From JAXGXJ01 sp040772905 (GTDB taxonomy: Bacteria; Actinomycetota; Thermoleophilia; RBG-16-64-13): DNA of 64,000 nucleotides. Location of the stretch: contig JAXGXJ010000009.1 in NCBI GenBank assembly GCA_040772905.1, positions 107,476 through 171,475 on the forward strand, given 5' to 3'. The position numbers were made by a program, and so were the translations under genes. The notes under the pieces are model-generated. The model did no database searches and had not been told where the DNA came from. It was given only the letters and a program-made list of their open reading frames with translations. Shown here in pieces: positions 8,734 to 17,771 of the stretch. The first letter of the stretch is position 1. The number at the start of each line of letters is the position of its first letter.

Positions 8734-9636
8734 TCACTCCTTGCGAGCCCGCGGGTGGGCGTCGCGATAGATCCTCTGCAGATGGGCCGAGGACACATGG
8801 GTGTAGATCTGTGTGGTGGAGAGATCGGCGTGGCCGAGCATCTCCTGCACGGCGCGCAGATCGGCTCCACCCTCCAGGAGGTGGGTGGCGAAGGAGTGCC
8901 TGAGCGTGTGCGTGGACACGTCTTCGGGAAGTCCGGCCTCATGGCAGTAGCGCTTCACCGCTTGGTGGAGTGCCTGGCGGCTGAGGCGTCGGCCGCGCGC
9001 GTTCAGGAACAACTCAGGGGCCTTCAGGGTGCCCGCCTTGCCCAGGTGCGGCCGGCCCCGCTCGTTATACGCCCTGATGGCGTCCATGGCCTTCCGGCCC
9101 AGAGGGACGACACGCTCCTTGTCGCCCTTGCCCTGCACGCGGACGAACCCCACCTCAAGGTCGATGTCCTGCAGACGCAGGGCGAGCACCTCCGACGCGC
9201 GCAGACCGGAGCCGTAGATGACTTCCAGCAGCGCCCGGTCGCGCAGCCCGGCCGGCGTCGCCTTGGGCATGGCCAGGAGACGTTCGACATCATCGACGCT
9301 GAGTGTGCGGGGCAGGGAGGCTTCCAGACGCGGAGCGGCCAGCGATCTGCTGGGATCGGACGAGGCGAGTCCCAGCATCTGGCGACGCTGGTAGAACGAA
9401 CGGATGGCTGCAGCCTTGCGGGCGCGCGACGACGGCCGCCACTCGCCTGAGGCTAAGAAGTCGCGGATCTCGTCCGCCGAAGCGGTCTCGAGTGTGCCCC
9501 CGTGCTCGCCCAGGAAGGCGGCGAACTGCTCCAGGTCGCGCCGGTACGACTGCACCGTGCGTTCGGACAGCCCACGCTCCAAGCGCAGGGCGCGCAGGTG
9601 CAGGGTGAGCGCAGTGTCGTCGCCGATGGTGGCCAT
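8734..9636 (-). CDS. xerD: tyrosine recombinase XerD
   Basis: Site-specific recombinase that resolves chromosome dimers at dif with XerC. The 300-residue length is standard. An N-terminal SAM-like core-binding domain (about 8-95) precedes the catalytic domain. The latter shows the Arg of GSGLRASEV (about 147), the Lys of VQGKGDKER (about 172), HTLRHSFATHLL (about 245-256), LGHADLSTT and the nucleophilic Tyr in QIYTHV. Its position between the NUDIX/ald genes and scpAB matches the chromosomal xerD locus of Actinomycetota, so it is a housekeeping recombinase, not an integrase. Confidence 0.94.
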   Translation of the reverse strand: MATIGDDTALTLHLRALRLERGLSERTVQSYRRDLEQFAAFLGEHGGTLETASADEIRDFLASGEWRPSSRARKAAAIRSFYQRRQMLGLASSDPSRSLAAPRLEASLPRTLSVDDVERLLAMPKATPAGLRDRALLEVIYGSGLRASEVLALRLQDIDLEVGFVRVQGKGDKERVVPLGRKAMDAIRAYNERGRPHLGKAGTLKAPELFLNARGRRLSRQALHQAVKRYCHEAGLPEDVSTHTLRHSFATHLLEGGADLRAVQEMLGHADLSTTQIYTHVSSAHLQRIYRDAHPRARKE

Positions 9637-9648
9637 GCGCTGTCGCGA

Positions 9649-10770
9649 TCAGTATTCGATGGGCAGGACGTACTCCAGGGGAAAGTACGGGTTGCCTGTA
9701 GCGGATGCCACTTCTTTGATGGTGACCTTTCCCTCCATCACATTGATGCCGCGGGCGAGCGCAACATCGGAACGGGCGGCTCCCACCACACCCTTCTCGG
9801 CCAGCACCAGGATGTAAGGCAGGGTGGCGTTGGTGAGGGCCATGGTGGAGGTGATGGGCACGGCGCCGGCCATGTTGTCGACGCAGTAGTGCACCATGCC
9901 GTGTTCGATGTATGTGGGCGACCGATGGGTGGTGGGCCGCGAGGTGGCCACGCAGCCGCCCTGGTCCACACTCAGATCGACGATCACCGACCCCTTCTGC
10001 ATGGACTTCACCAGGTCCTCGGATACCAGCACGGGAGTGCGGGCGCCGGAGACGAGCACCGCTCCGATGACCAGGTCGGCCTTGCTGACCTCTTCTTCGA
10101 TGGTGAGTTGATCGCTGTGGAGGGTCTGCACGCCGGGCAGGACTCGGTTCACGGCGTGAAGGGCGTCGACTCTCGTGTCGAGCACCTTGGTATGAGCCCC
10201 CAACCCGCAGGCGATGGCGGCCGCGTTGGTGCCTGCGATCCCCCCGCCCAGGATGACCACGTTCGCGGCTTTGACCCCGGTGGCTCCTCCAAGCAGCTTG
10301 CCTTTACCCCCGCTGGCGCGCTCCAGGAAGTAGGCGCCCGCCTGGGGAGCCAAGCGGCCGGCGATCTCACTCATGGGAGCGAGCAGAGGTCTGCGGCCGT
10401 CGGAGGTCTCCACCGTCTCGTATGCCAAGCAGGTGGCGCCGCTTTCGACCAGCGCGTTGGTGAGCACGCGATCCGGAGCCAGGTGGAGGAACGTGAAGAG
10501 TACGTGTCGGGACTCGAGGCGCCGGTACTCCTGGGGCAGCGGTTCTTTCACCTTCACGATGAGGTCCGACCCCTCGAACACCGCTGGGGCGTCGGGCACA
10601 ATGCGTGCTCCGGCAGCGATGTAGGCTTCGTCGGTGAAGAGCGAGCCCAGACCGGCACCGCTCTGTATCAGGACCTCATGACCACGGTCGGCGAGCTCGC
10701 GTGTGCCGGCTGGCGTGAGCGCGACTCGGTACTCCTCCTCGCGTATCTCTGTGGGCACTCCGACCCGCAT
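9649..10770 (-). CDS. ald: alanine dehydrogenase
   Basis: NAD-dependent oxidative deamination of L-alanine to pyruvate and ammonia, or the reverse. The 373-residue protein has the family N terminus (MRVGVPTEIREEEYRVALTP), the substrate-binding lysine segment VKVKEP, and a Rossmann motif VILGGGIAGTNAA at about 171-183. The conserved HGMVHYCVDNMAGAVP follows near 290-305. xerD ends 13 bases beyond its stop, and the NUDIX gene is 15 bases upstream, so cotranscription is likely. Confidence 0.95.
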   Translation of the reverse strand: MRVGVPTEIREEEYRVALTPAGTRELADRGHEVLIQSGAGLGSLFTDEAYIAAGARIVPDAPAVFEGSDLIVKVKEPLPQEYRRLESRHVLFTFLHLAPDRVLTNALVESGATCLAYETVETSDGRRPLLAPMSEIAGRLAPQAGAYFLERASGGKGKLLGGATGVKAANVVILGGGIAGTNAAAIACGLGAHTKVLDTRVDALHAVNRVLPGVQTLHSDQLTIEEEVSKADLVIGAVLVSGARTPVLVSEDLVKSMQKGSVIVDLSVDQGGCVATSRPTTHRSPTYIEHGMVHYCVDNMAGAVPITSTMALTNATLPYILVLAEKGVVGAARSDVALARGINVMEGKVTIKEVASATGNPYFPLEYVLPIEY

Positions 10771-10784
10771 ATGGCGACCTCCTG

Positions 10785-11363
10785 CTAGGCCTCGTCAGAT
10801 GAGTCATCCGGCCCCAGCGCCTCTCGCACCAGAAGCAGGGCGGCCAGTGTCTTCGCATCGGTGAGTTCGTCCAAGGACCCGTAGATGTGGCGCAAGGGCT
10901 TGCGCACGATGGCCAGGTCCTCGTCGTCATCAGGATCGGTGTCTACGTGAGTGAGATCTCGGGCCAGGAAGGCGTGCAGACGCTCGTTCGCGAACCCGGG
11001 CGAGGAGTAGAAACTGCCCAGGGCGGTCCAACTCTCGGCCAAGAGCCCCACCTCTTCCCGCAACTCGCGGACGGCGGCGGTGAGAGGCTCCTCGCCCACT
11101 TCGAGCATGCCGGCGGGGAGCTCCAGCAGGTCCCGACCTATGGGATGACGATACTGGCGCACCAGGTACACCTGCCGATGCTCGTCCACAGCCGCTATCA
11201 CCACGGCGCCGGGATGTTCCACCACCTCACGCACGGCGGTACGTCCTTCCGAGAGCTCGATCTCGTCGACGCGCAGGCTCAGGATCTTGCCTTGGTACAA
11301 CTCACGACTGGAGATGACTCGGGGCACGGAGAGTGGAGCTACCTCGGGAGATTCTGCGTTCAC
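10785..11363 (-). CDS. NUDIX hydrolase, ADP-ribose pyrophosphatase-like
   Basis: Predicted to hydrolyse ADP-ribose or a related nucleoside diphosphate derivative. A complete NUDIX box (G-x5-E-x7-REUxEExGU) runs from GMLEVGEE to REEVGL. The upstream VVIAAVDEHRQVYLVRQYR and the proline-containing QYRHPIGRDLLELPAG segment are typical of the ADPRase subfamily. At 192 residues the length fits. The start is GTG overlapping the stop of the peptidase gene (GTGA). The same pyrG-NUDIX-xerD neighbourhood occurs in mycobacteria. Confidence 0.87.
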   Translation of the reverse strand: MNAESPEVAPLSVPRVISSRELYQGKILSLRVDEIELSEGRTAVREVVEHPGAVVIAAVDEHRQVYLVRQYRHPIGRDLLELPAGMLEVGEEPLTAAVRELREEVGLLAESWTALGSFYSSPGFANERLHAFLARDLTHVDTDPDDDEDLAIVRKPLRHIYGSLDELTDAKTLAALLLVREALGPDDSSDEA

Positions 11364-12529
11364 GCGTCACCTCCCGCCGCTCCCGGTCGCGTGCGGGGAG
11401 CGTATTCCGGCGCCAGCATGATCAACTGCAGGCTGAGCGCACAGAGTCGCTCCAGGTCGTCCAAGGTGACGTACTCTTCAGCCGAATGGACCTGCATCAT
11501 GCCCGCGTCCAGGTTGACCGTGGGCAATCCACGCGCGTTCAGGATGTTCGCGTCCGACCCGCCTCCCCCGGTCTTCATCCTGGGTTCAAGACCCAGAGCG
11601 GTGATGGCGGCTTTGCTGAGCCGCACCACAGGTGAACGTCCGGTGAGCGCGAAGGCCCGGTACTCGTGAGACAGACTGATATCTACATCCACGCCTGCGT
11701 GGGCTGCGCCCTCCTGTAAGGCCTCCACCATCGCCGCAGCCACCCGGGCCAGCTTCTCGTCGTCGTGACTGCGGCATTCCCCGCGGATCTCACAGGACTC
11801 CGGCACGATGTTGGATGCCACCCCACCGCGTATGACACCGATGTTGGCACTGGTCTCTTCGTCCAACCGGCCCAACTGCATGGCCGCTATGGCTTTGGCC
11901 GCTCCCTGGATGGCGCTGCGCCCTCGTTCGGGCTCCACTCCGGCGTGGGCGGCGCGACCACGGAAGGCAGCGTAGACGGCGTTCTGGCTGGGAGCCTTGT
12001 GGGTGATCCCTCCCACCGGGCCGCAGGAGTCGAACACCACCGCGTAAGGGCTGGCGAGCACGTCGCCCATGTGTTTGGCTCCCACCAGTCCCTGCTCCTC
12101 ACACACGGTGAAGAAGAGCTCGTACGTGGGGAAAGGTATGCCGGCGCCCTTCAGCAGCTCCGTGGCGTGTATGAGAGCGGCCAAGGCCACCTTGTCGTCG
12201 GCGCCCAGGATGGTGTGGCGGCTGTTGCGGAACACGCCGTCTTCGAGGACGGGTTCGATGGCATCGGTGGGCTCGACCGTGTCGAGGTGAGCTCCCAGGG
12301 CGAGCCAGGGCAGAGTGCCCTCACCATGCACAGTGCACCAGATGTTGCCGGCAGTGCCTTCGATGGCCTGAGCGGTGTCGTCCTCGTGTGAGGTGATGCC
12401 CAGCGAGGCCAAGATGGCCACCACCGCGTCGGCAACCTCGCGCTCATGGCGCGACGGGCTGGGGATACGCGCGAGGGCGAGAAAGAGTTGGGTGAGACGC
12501 TCGCGAGACGGTGTGGGAAAGGCGTTCAT
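11360..12529 (-). CDS. M20-family peptidase, peptidase T-like
   Basis: Predicted zinc aminopeptidase acting on small peptides (389 residues). Metal-binding and catalytic segments are visible in order: GAHLDTVEP, GADDKVALAAL, TVCEEQGLVGAKH with the catalytic Glu, and GMMQVHSAEEYV with the last His ligand. The dimerisation lid contains the usual RGRAAHAGVEPERG. The ATG was chosen because it overlaps the pyrG stop (ATGA) and matches family length; upstream in-frame codons lie within pyrG and are not coding. It is similar to PepT but substrate specificity is not determined by the sequence. Confidence 0.86.
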   Translation of the reverse strand: MNAFPTPSRERLTQLFLALARIPSPSRHEREVADAVVAILASLGITSHEDDTAQAIEGTAGNIWCTVHGEGTLPWLALGAHLDTVEPTDAIEPVLEDGVFRNSRHTILGADDKVALAALIHATELLKGAGIPFPTYELFFTVCEEQGLVGAKHMGDVLASPYAVVFDSCGPVGGITHKAPSQNAVYAAFRGRAAHAGVEPERGRSAIQGAAKAIAAMQLGRLDEETSANIGVIRGGVASNIVPESCEIRGECRSHDDEKLARVAAAMVEALQEGAAHAGVDVDISLSHEYRAFALTGRSPVVRLSKAAITALGLEPRMKTGGGGSDANILNARGLPTVNLDAGMMQVHSAEEYVTLDDLERLCALSLQLIMLAPEYAPRTRPGAAGGDA

Positions 12530-14181
12530 GGTCTGGCAGCGGCGTCCGCAAGGGCAGCTTTGTCGTCCTGCGACGCAGCTCCACATGCGCAAGCGACCGC
12601 GGCACCTATGAAATCGCGGAACAGCGGATGCGGTTTGGTGGGACGGCTCTTGAACTCGGGATGGTACTGACAAGCGACGAACCAAGGATGATCTTTCAAC
12701 TCCACCACCTCGACCAGCCGTCCGTCGGGGGTGAGGCCGCTGATGACCAGGCCTTTGTCGGTCAGCTGGCTGCGGAAGATGTTGTTGACCTCGTAGCGGT
12801 GGCGATGGCGCTCGTAGATGACCTCCTCGCCGTAGGCTGCGTGCGCCTTGGTGCCGGGGACCAACTTGGTGGGTGACGCGCCCAGGCGCATGGTGCCGCC
12901 CATGTCGGCGACGTCTTTCTGCTCGGGCAGCAGATCGATGACCGGGTAGTTGGTGGATGGGTCGAACTCGGAGGAGTTGGCTCCCACCATACCGGCCACA
13001 TGACGGGCGAACTCGGCCACAGCCACTTGCATGCCCAGACACAGACCCAGATAGGGCACGCCCTTCTCGCGCGCATAACGGGCCGCCATGATCTTGCCCT
13101 CGATGCCGCGGACTCCGAAGCCTCCGGGCACCAGGATGCCATCCGCAGCCTCGAGGCGCGCCGTGATCTCCTCCTTGCGCAGGGTCTCAGCGTCGACCCA
13201 GATGATCTCCAGTTCGCGCCCATGGTGGATCGAAGCGTGCTTGAGGGCCTCCACCACGCTCAGGTAGGCGTCCTGCAGCTGTACGTACTTGCCTACCAGG
13301 GCGATGCGGACCTTGCCCGACGCACTCTTCACGCGGTCCACCAAGGCGGTCCACTCGTCCAGCTGAAGCGGACCCACGTCGAGAGCCAACTTCTCCGCCA
13401 CCAGGGTGTCGAGCCCTTCGTCGCGCAGATTGAGGGGCACGAAGTAGATGTGGGGAGCGTCGACGCAGCTGATGACAGCCTGTGGTTCTACGTCGGTGAA
13501 AAGAGCGATCTTGTCCTTGAGCTCTTGGCTGATGGCGCGGTGCGAGCGGCACACGATCATGTCGGGTTGGATACCGATGCTGCGCAACTCGTTGACACTG
13601 TGCTGGGTGGGCTTGGTCTTGAGCTCACCGCTGGCGTCGATATACGGGATGAGCGTGACATGGATGTAGATGACGTTCTGGCGGCCGATATCTTTACGGA
13701 ACTGGCGGATGGCCTCCAGGAAGGGGAGACTCTCGATGTCGCCCACGGTCCCGCCGATCTCGGTGATGACCACATCCACATCGGGGTTGCGCGACACCCG
13801 GGCGATGCGCTCTTTGATCTCGTTGGTGATGTGTGGGATCACCTGCACCGTCCCACCCAGGTAGTCGCCCTTCCGTTCTTTGCGGATGACGTTGTAGTAG
13901 ATGGAGCCCGAGGTGACGTTGGAATCGCGGGTGAGGTTCTCATCCACGAAGCGTTCGTAATGGCCCAGATCCAGATCGGTCTCGGCCCCGTCATCGGTGA
14001 CGAACACCTCACCGTGCTGGAAGGGGCTCATGGTACCGGGGTCGACGTTGAGATAGGGGTCGAACTTCTGCATGAGGATGTGCAGGCCGCGGCTCTTGAG
14101 AAGACGCCCCAGCGAGGAGCCGACGATGCCTTTACCAAGGGATGAGACTACGCCACCCGTTACGAACACATGCTTCGCCAT
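12526..14181 (-). CDS. pyrG: CTP synthase
   Basis: ATP- and glutamine-dependent amination of UTP to CTP. The 551-residue protein has the synthetase domain (VTGGVVSSLGKGI at 7-19; EIGGTVGDIES) and a C-terminal class I glutamine amidotransferase domain. The latter shows the nucleophile in YLGLCLGMQ and the His/Glu in ACQYHPEFKSRP. A GGGAG ribosome-binding site is six bases before the ATG. It appears to start a transcription unit, with promoter-like hexamers overlapping the recN 3' end. Confidence 0.97.
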   Translation of the reverse strand: MAKHVFVTGGVVSSLGKGIVGSSLGRLLKSRGLHILMQKFDPYLNVDPGTMSPFQHGEVFVTDDGAETDLDLGHYERFVDENLTRDSNVTSGSIYYNVIRKERKGDYLGGTVQVIPHITNEIKERIARVSRNPDVDVVITEIGGTVGDIESLPFLEAIRQFRKDIGRQNVIYIHVTLIPYIDASGELKTKPTQHSVNELRSIGIQPDMIVCRSHRAISQELKDKIALFTDVEPQAVISCVDAPHIYFVPLNLRDEGLDTLVAEKLALDVGPLQLDEWTALVDRVKSASGKVRIALVGKYVQLQDAYLSVVEALKHASIHHGRELEIIWVDAETLRKEEITARLEAADGILVPGGFGVRGIEGKIMAARYAREKGVPYLGLCLGMQVAVAEFARHVAGMVGANSSEFDPSTNYPVIDLLPEQKDVADMGGTMRLGASPTKLVPGTKAHAAYGEEVIYERHRHRYEVNNIFRSQLTDKGLVISGLTPDGRLVEVVELKDHPWFVACQYHPEFKSRPTKPHPLFRDFIGAAVACACGAASQDDKAALADAAARP

Positions 14182-14247
14182 GCTCTCCCTACCGCGGTCG
14201 CTTTGTGTGATCCGGCGGCACCGACCCGGGAGGCCTGCGCCTCACCT

Positions 14248-14276
14248 AGTCTAGCAGGCACCCCGCGCGCTGTCTC
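14248..14276 (-). promoter_or_regulatory. candidate pyrG promoter
   Basis: On the minus strand GAGACA (14271-14276) and TAGACT (14248-14253) are separated by 17 bases. Each matches the sigma-70 consensus at four of six positions. The -10 overlaps the recN stop codon, and the predicted leader to pyrG is about 60 bases. Confidence 0.4.
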
Positions 14277-16062
14277 GGAGCTCCCGGGCGTGCGCCATGG
14301 CTTCTGTGTCGTCCGGGCTTCCCCCCATCATTCGACAGAGTTCCTCCACCACCGCATCACCGTACAAAGGCACCAGACGGGTGGTCGTGCCGGCGAAGAG
14401 CGTCGTGTGCGGGTCGTCCGTGGTCTCCGGGGCCGTACTCTCTTTGGTGATGAGGTAATGGCGATCGGCGCGGGCAGCCACGGGGGCAAGATGCGTGACG
14501 ACGATGGCCTGCGACCGACAAGAGAGTTCGCGCAGCTTCTGAGCCACGGCCACGGCAGTCCTGCCACCGATGCCGGCGTCTATCTCGTCGAACACCAGGC
14601 TCTCGTCGCCGGCGGCGCCGGCGAGAGCGCACTTGAGGGCCAAGAGGACGCGCGAGAGCTCGCCTCCGGAAGCCGTGGCCCCCAGGCTGCGGAGCGGTTG
14701 CCCCGGGTTCGCAGCGAGGAGGAACTCCACGCCCTCCGCCCCACTCTCGCGAAGTCCTTCCCATCCCGGCCGGTGCCGCAATGCCACCTGGAAGGCCGCC
14801 CCGCTCATGGCCAGGTCGGAGAGCTGTCGCTGCACCGCCTCTTCCAGGCGGGGCACTGCCTCCTGACGTCGTTGGGAGAGCTGTGAGGCGAGATCGAGCG
14901 CGAGCGCGCATTGCGCGGCTCGCGCCTCCCCCATCCCCTGCAGATCGTCCTCAGTCCGCTCGAGGATCTCCAGACGGGTCTGGGCCTGGTGTAGGTGCTC
15001 GACCACCGCCGCTGTGGAACCGCCGTACTTGCGCGCCAGATCACTGTAGAGACGCAGGCGGCTCTCCACGATCTGCAGACGCCCCGGGTCCACACTCACT
15101 CCCGCCATGTAGGAGCGGAGGTCGCGCGTCACCTCAGTCAGGCGATATCGCATGTCCTGCAGTTCGCGGATGGGTGCGTCCACGGCCTCGTCGATGGCGG
15201 CGGCCTTCGCAAGGCGCGCGGCTGCCTGCGCGAGCAGCACACCGGCGTCGGGGTCGTCGCCCTCGCTGCTCAACAGATCGGCGGCGGTCCCGACCTCGAG
15301 GAGGAGTTCCTCGGCCCCGGCCAGTAGCCGCTGCTCGGCCGCCAGGTTCCTCTCCTCGGCTTCCGAGACGGCTGCAGCTTCCAGTTCGTCGATCTCGTAG
15401 CGCAGCAACCTCATCTCACGAAGGCGGCTCTCTTGTGATCGCTGAGCTTCCTCGAGAGCCCGCGCGGTGGCTTCGGCTTGGCGGAAAGCCTGCCGGTACC
15501 GCTCGGCCAGCTGCAGCGTCTCCGGCCCGGCCCATTCATCGAGCACCTGCGACTGGTAGGCCGAATCGAGGAGCCGGCGGTGCTCGTGCTGCCCCGCGAA
15601 GGACACGAGGCGGCTGAGCGACTCGCTCATCACGGCCAGGGTGACGGCGGAGCCGTTCATGTAGCAGCGGTTGCGTCCCTCGCGGCTGAGCCGTCTGGTG
15701 ACGATGAGTTCGAGCGGTTCGACGCGCACTTCGCGCGTCGCCTCACCAGGGCGGGTCGCATCATCGAGGTCTCCAGGCGAAGACGGCAATGGCGGCGGCG
15801 GGGCCACCAAGTCTCGTACCTGGTCGGGGAGCCCCTCAAGAGCGGCCCTGTCCACAAGGAAGACCGCTTCGATGACAGCTTCATCTCCGGCCGTGCCTAC
15901 CAGGCCCTCCTCCGCGCGCTCACCCAGGAGCAACCCCAACGCACGGGTAAGGAGGGTCTTGCCGGCACCCGTCTCTCCCGTGAGCACGGTGAGTCCCGGC
16001 CCGAATTCCAGAGTCGCATCCTCAATCAGCACGAAGTTGCGGATACTCAGCGATGCCAGCAT
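14251..16062 (-). CDS. recN: DNA repair protein RecN
   Basis: SMC-like ATPase acting in double-strand break repair (603 residues). Walker A GETGAGKT is at 29-36. A long central helical region is predicted to form the coiled coil. The ABC signature TASGGELSRV and Walker B LVFDEIDAGIGG lie near the C terminus. The RecN-specific SFAGQHEHRRLLD segment is at about 160-172. The ATG was chosen by alignment to the family N terminus (MLASLSIRNFVLIE); no clear Shine-Dalgarno sequence precedes it, and the nadK stop is 14 bases upstream. tlyA-nadK-recN is a conserved block. Confidence 0.95.
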   Translation of the reverse strand: MLASLSIRNFVLIEDATLEFGPGLTVLTGETGAGKTLLTRALGLLLGERAEEGLVGTAGDEAVIEAVFLVDRAALEGLPDQVRDLVAPPPPLPSSPGDLDDATRPGEATREVRVEPLELIVTRRLSREGRNRCYMNGSAVTLAVMSESLSRLVSFAGQHEHRRLLDSAYQSQVLDEWAGPETLQLAERYRQAFRQAEATARALEEAQRSQESRLREMRLLRYEIDELEAAAVSEAEERNLAAEQRLLAGAEELLLEVGTAADLLSSEGDDPDAGVLLAQAAARLAKAAAIDEAVDAPIRELQDMRYRLTEVTRDLRSYMAGVSVDPGRLQIVESRLRLYSDLARKYGGSTAAVVEHLHQAQTRLEILERTEDDLQGMGEARAAQCALALDLASQLSQRRQEAVPRLEEAVQRQLSDLAMSGAAFQVALRHRPGWEGLRESGAEGVEFLLAANPGQPLRSLGATASGGELSRVLLALKCALAGAAGDESLVFDEIDAGIGGRTAVAVAQKLRELSCRSQAIVVTHLAPVAARADRHYLITKESTAPETTDDPHTTLFAGTTTRLVPLYGDAVVEELCRMMGGSPDDTEAMAHARELRDSARGAC

Positions 16063-16076
16063 GGTGCGTCGCCAGA

Positions 16077-16937
16077 CTAGAGCAGACGATCTCGGAAATG
16101 ATGATAGAGACTGTCGCCGCTCAGCAAGGCCAGCGACGTCATCGCCGGCGTGGTCTTGATCTGCAGCGTGGCTCCAGTCGTGAGCGTGGCCAGGCGTTGG
16201 CCGTCGATGTCCACGAAACAGTCGCGATCGTCGCCGGTGTTGATGATCTCGAGGACGTCGTCGGGAGCCGCGACCACCGGGCGTACCCCCACCAGATGCG
16301 GCGCCACCAGGCTGATGACATACGCCTGCACCGAGATGCCAAGCAGAGGCCCTCCCGCGGCCAGGCTGTATGCGGACGATCCGGCCGGAGTACCGGCGAC
16401 CACCCCATCGCACAGCACTTCGAACAGGGTGACGCCGTTAATGGTGAGCGCCAGCGAACAGGCATGGGTGCGATCACCCTTACTGACGGCCACGTCGTTG
16501 GTGGCCCGGAACGAGACTCCCGCGATGCTCGCCTCCAGTCCCAGCAGCGGGTATTCCACGAAGTCCCCATCCAGAAGCCGTCCCATGCCGGCCTCCAGAT
16601 CCTGAGGGAGCACGGTGGTGAGGAAACCTACTCTTCCCAGGTTGACTCCCGCCACCGGGATGCCGCGATCGCGCGTGAGATGGAAGGCATGGAGCATGGT
16701 GCCGTCACCACCGAGGACGAGGCACAGACCCACGCCGTCCAAGTCGTCGGGTCCGGTTGCGAGCACCACGTCGCCTGCAGAAGCGAGCAGGTCGCCGTGC
16801 TTGCTCCATTCGTTGTTGGGGGCCAGGACTTCTATGCTGCGCTTCTTCAGGAGGGCGAGTGTGGCGCGCAACGGGCCTTCTGCGACCGCGGGGTTCCCGT
16901 GAGTGAGGATGGCCACGCGCTCGATGGGCTGTTTCAT
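16077..16937 (-). CDS. nadK: NAD kinase
   Basis: Phosphorylates NAD to NADP. The 286-residue length is normal. GGDGT at 76-80 is the phosphate-binding motif and is followed by the conserved NLGRVGFLT. Further on, DGVVAGTPAGSSAYSLAAGGPLL binds NAD. The usual NE pair of the second motif reads ND here (ATNDVAVSKG), a conservative change. The start overlaps the tlyA stop as ATGA. Confidence 0.95.
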   Translation of the reverse strand: MKQPIERVAILTHGNPAVAEGPLRATLALLKKRSIEVLAPNNEWSKHGDLLASAGDVVLATGPDDLDGVGLCLVLGGDGTMLHAFHLTRDRGIPVAGVNLGRVGFLTTVLPQDLEAGMGRLLDGDFVEYPLLGLEASIAGVSFRATNDVAVSKGDRTHACSLALTINGVTLFEVLCDGVVAGTPAGSSAYSLAAGGPLLGISVQAYVISLVAPHLVGVRPVVAAPDDVLEIINTGDDRDCFVDIDGQRLATLTTGATLQIKTTPAMTSLALLSGDSLYHHFRDRLL

Positions 16938-17767
16938 GTGTTCCCTGTCGTTTCCATGTGTGGTGTGTGTTCGACGAGGACGTCGACCGCCGCTTCCAGC
17001 GTATCAAGTGCCCAGCCCTTTTCTCCACCCCGCGAGAGGAGGAAGAAGAACTCCCTGTTGCCGTCGGTCCCGGGCAGACCTGAGTCCACCACTCCACAGA
17101 GAGCGACGTCGGTGTCTTCGATGACGAAACGGCCCAGTTCCAGCAGCACCTGGCGGTGCACCTCGGGGTCGCGAACGATGCCGCCTTTGCCCACCTGGCG
17201 CGGTCCGGCCTCGAACTGCGGTTTGATGAGCACCACGCCGCGGAAGCGGGGGGCCATGCAGGCGAACACCGCGGGCAGCACTTTGCTGACCGAGATGAAC
17301 GACACGTCCATGGTGAGGAGGTCGGGCAAGAACGGGAGTCTGTCGGGAGTGAGATTACGCGCGTTGGTCTTGTCCAGCACGTGCACGCGACCGTCACCGA
17401 GCAACTTGCCAGCGAGTTGTCCCCGACCGACGTCCAACGCGATCACGCGCGCGGCTCCGTTCTGGAGCAGACAGTCCACGAATCCACCCGTGGAAGCGCC
17501 CACGTCAAGGGCTTCGGCGTTGGCGACATCCACCTGGAACGCCTCTAGGGCGTGGGCCAGTTTCTCCCCGGCCCTGGAGACGAAGCGAGGGCGCTGTTTG
17601 AGGCTGACCTGTGCATCGGCCGCGATGGGAGTGCCCGCCTTATCGCTCACGCGGCCGTCCACCAGGACGAGTCCGGCCATGATCAAGCCGCGGGCCGCGC
17701 TGCGGGTGGGTGCCAGGCCGCGGCCGACCAGCAGTTCGTCCAGACGCATCCGCGCCGACTTGGCCAT
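16934..17767 (-). CDS. tlyA: TlyA-family rRNA (cytidine-2'-O)-methyltransferase
   Basis: Predicted SAM-dependent 2'-O-methyltransferase of ribosomal RNA, the homologue of mycobacterial TlyA. An N-terminal S4 domain (RLDELLVGRGLAPTRSAARG, residues 7-26) is followed by a FtsJ-like Rossmann fold with DVGASTGGFVDCLL at about 91-104. The 277-residue length is typical. The older name, haemolysin A, does not imply haemolysis. It lies between dxs and nadK with a 4-base gap and a 4-base overlap, as in other actinobacteria. Confidence 0.93.
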   Translation of the reverse strand: MAKSARMRLDELLVGRGLAPTRSAARGLIMAGLVLVDGRVSDKAGTPIAADAQVSLKQRPRFVSRAGEKLAHALEAFQVDVANAEALDVGASTGGFVDCLLQNGAARVIALDVGRGQLAGKLLGDGRVHVLDKTNARNLTPDRLPFLPDLLTMDVSFISVSKVLPAVFACMAPRFRGVVLIKPQFEAGPRQVGKGGIVRDPEVHRQVLLELGRFVIEDTDVALCGVVDSGLPGTDGNREFFFLLSRGGEKGWALDTLEAAVDVLVEHTPHMETTGNT

Positions 17768-17771
17768 GAAC

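Noticed and set aside
8734..9636. Tyrosine recombinase as a sign of an integrated element
   Set aside because: It is XerD in its conserved chromosomal neighbourhood; no attachment repeats, phage or cargo genes are near.
16934..17767. TlyA as a haemolysin
   Set aside because: S4 plus FtsJ-type methyltransferase domains and context show an RNA methyltransferase; the haemolysin name is historical.
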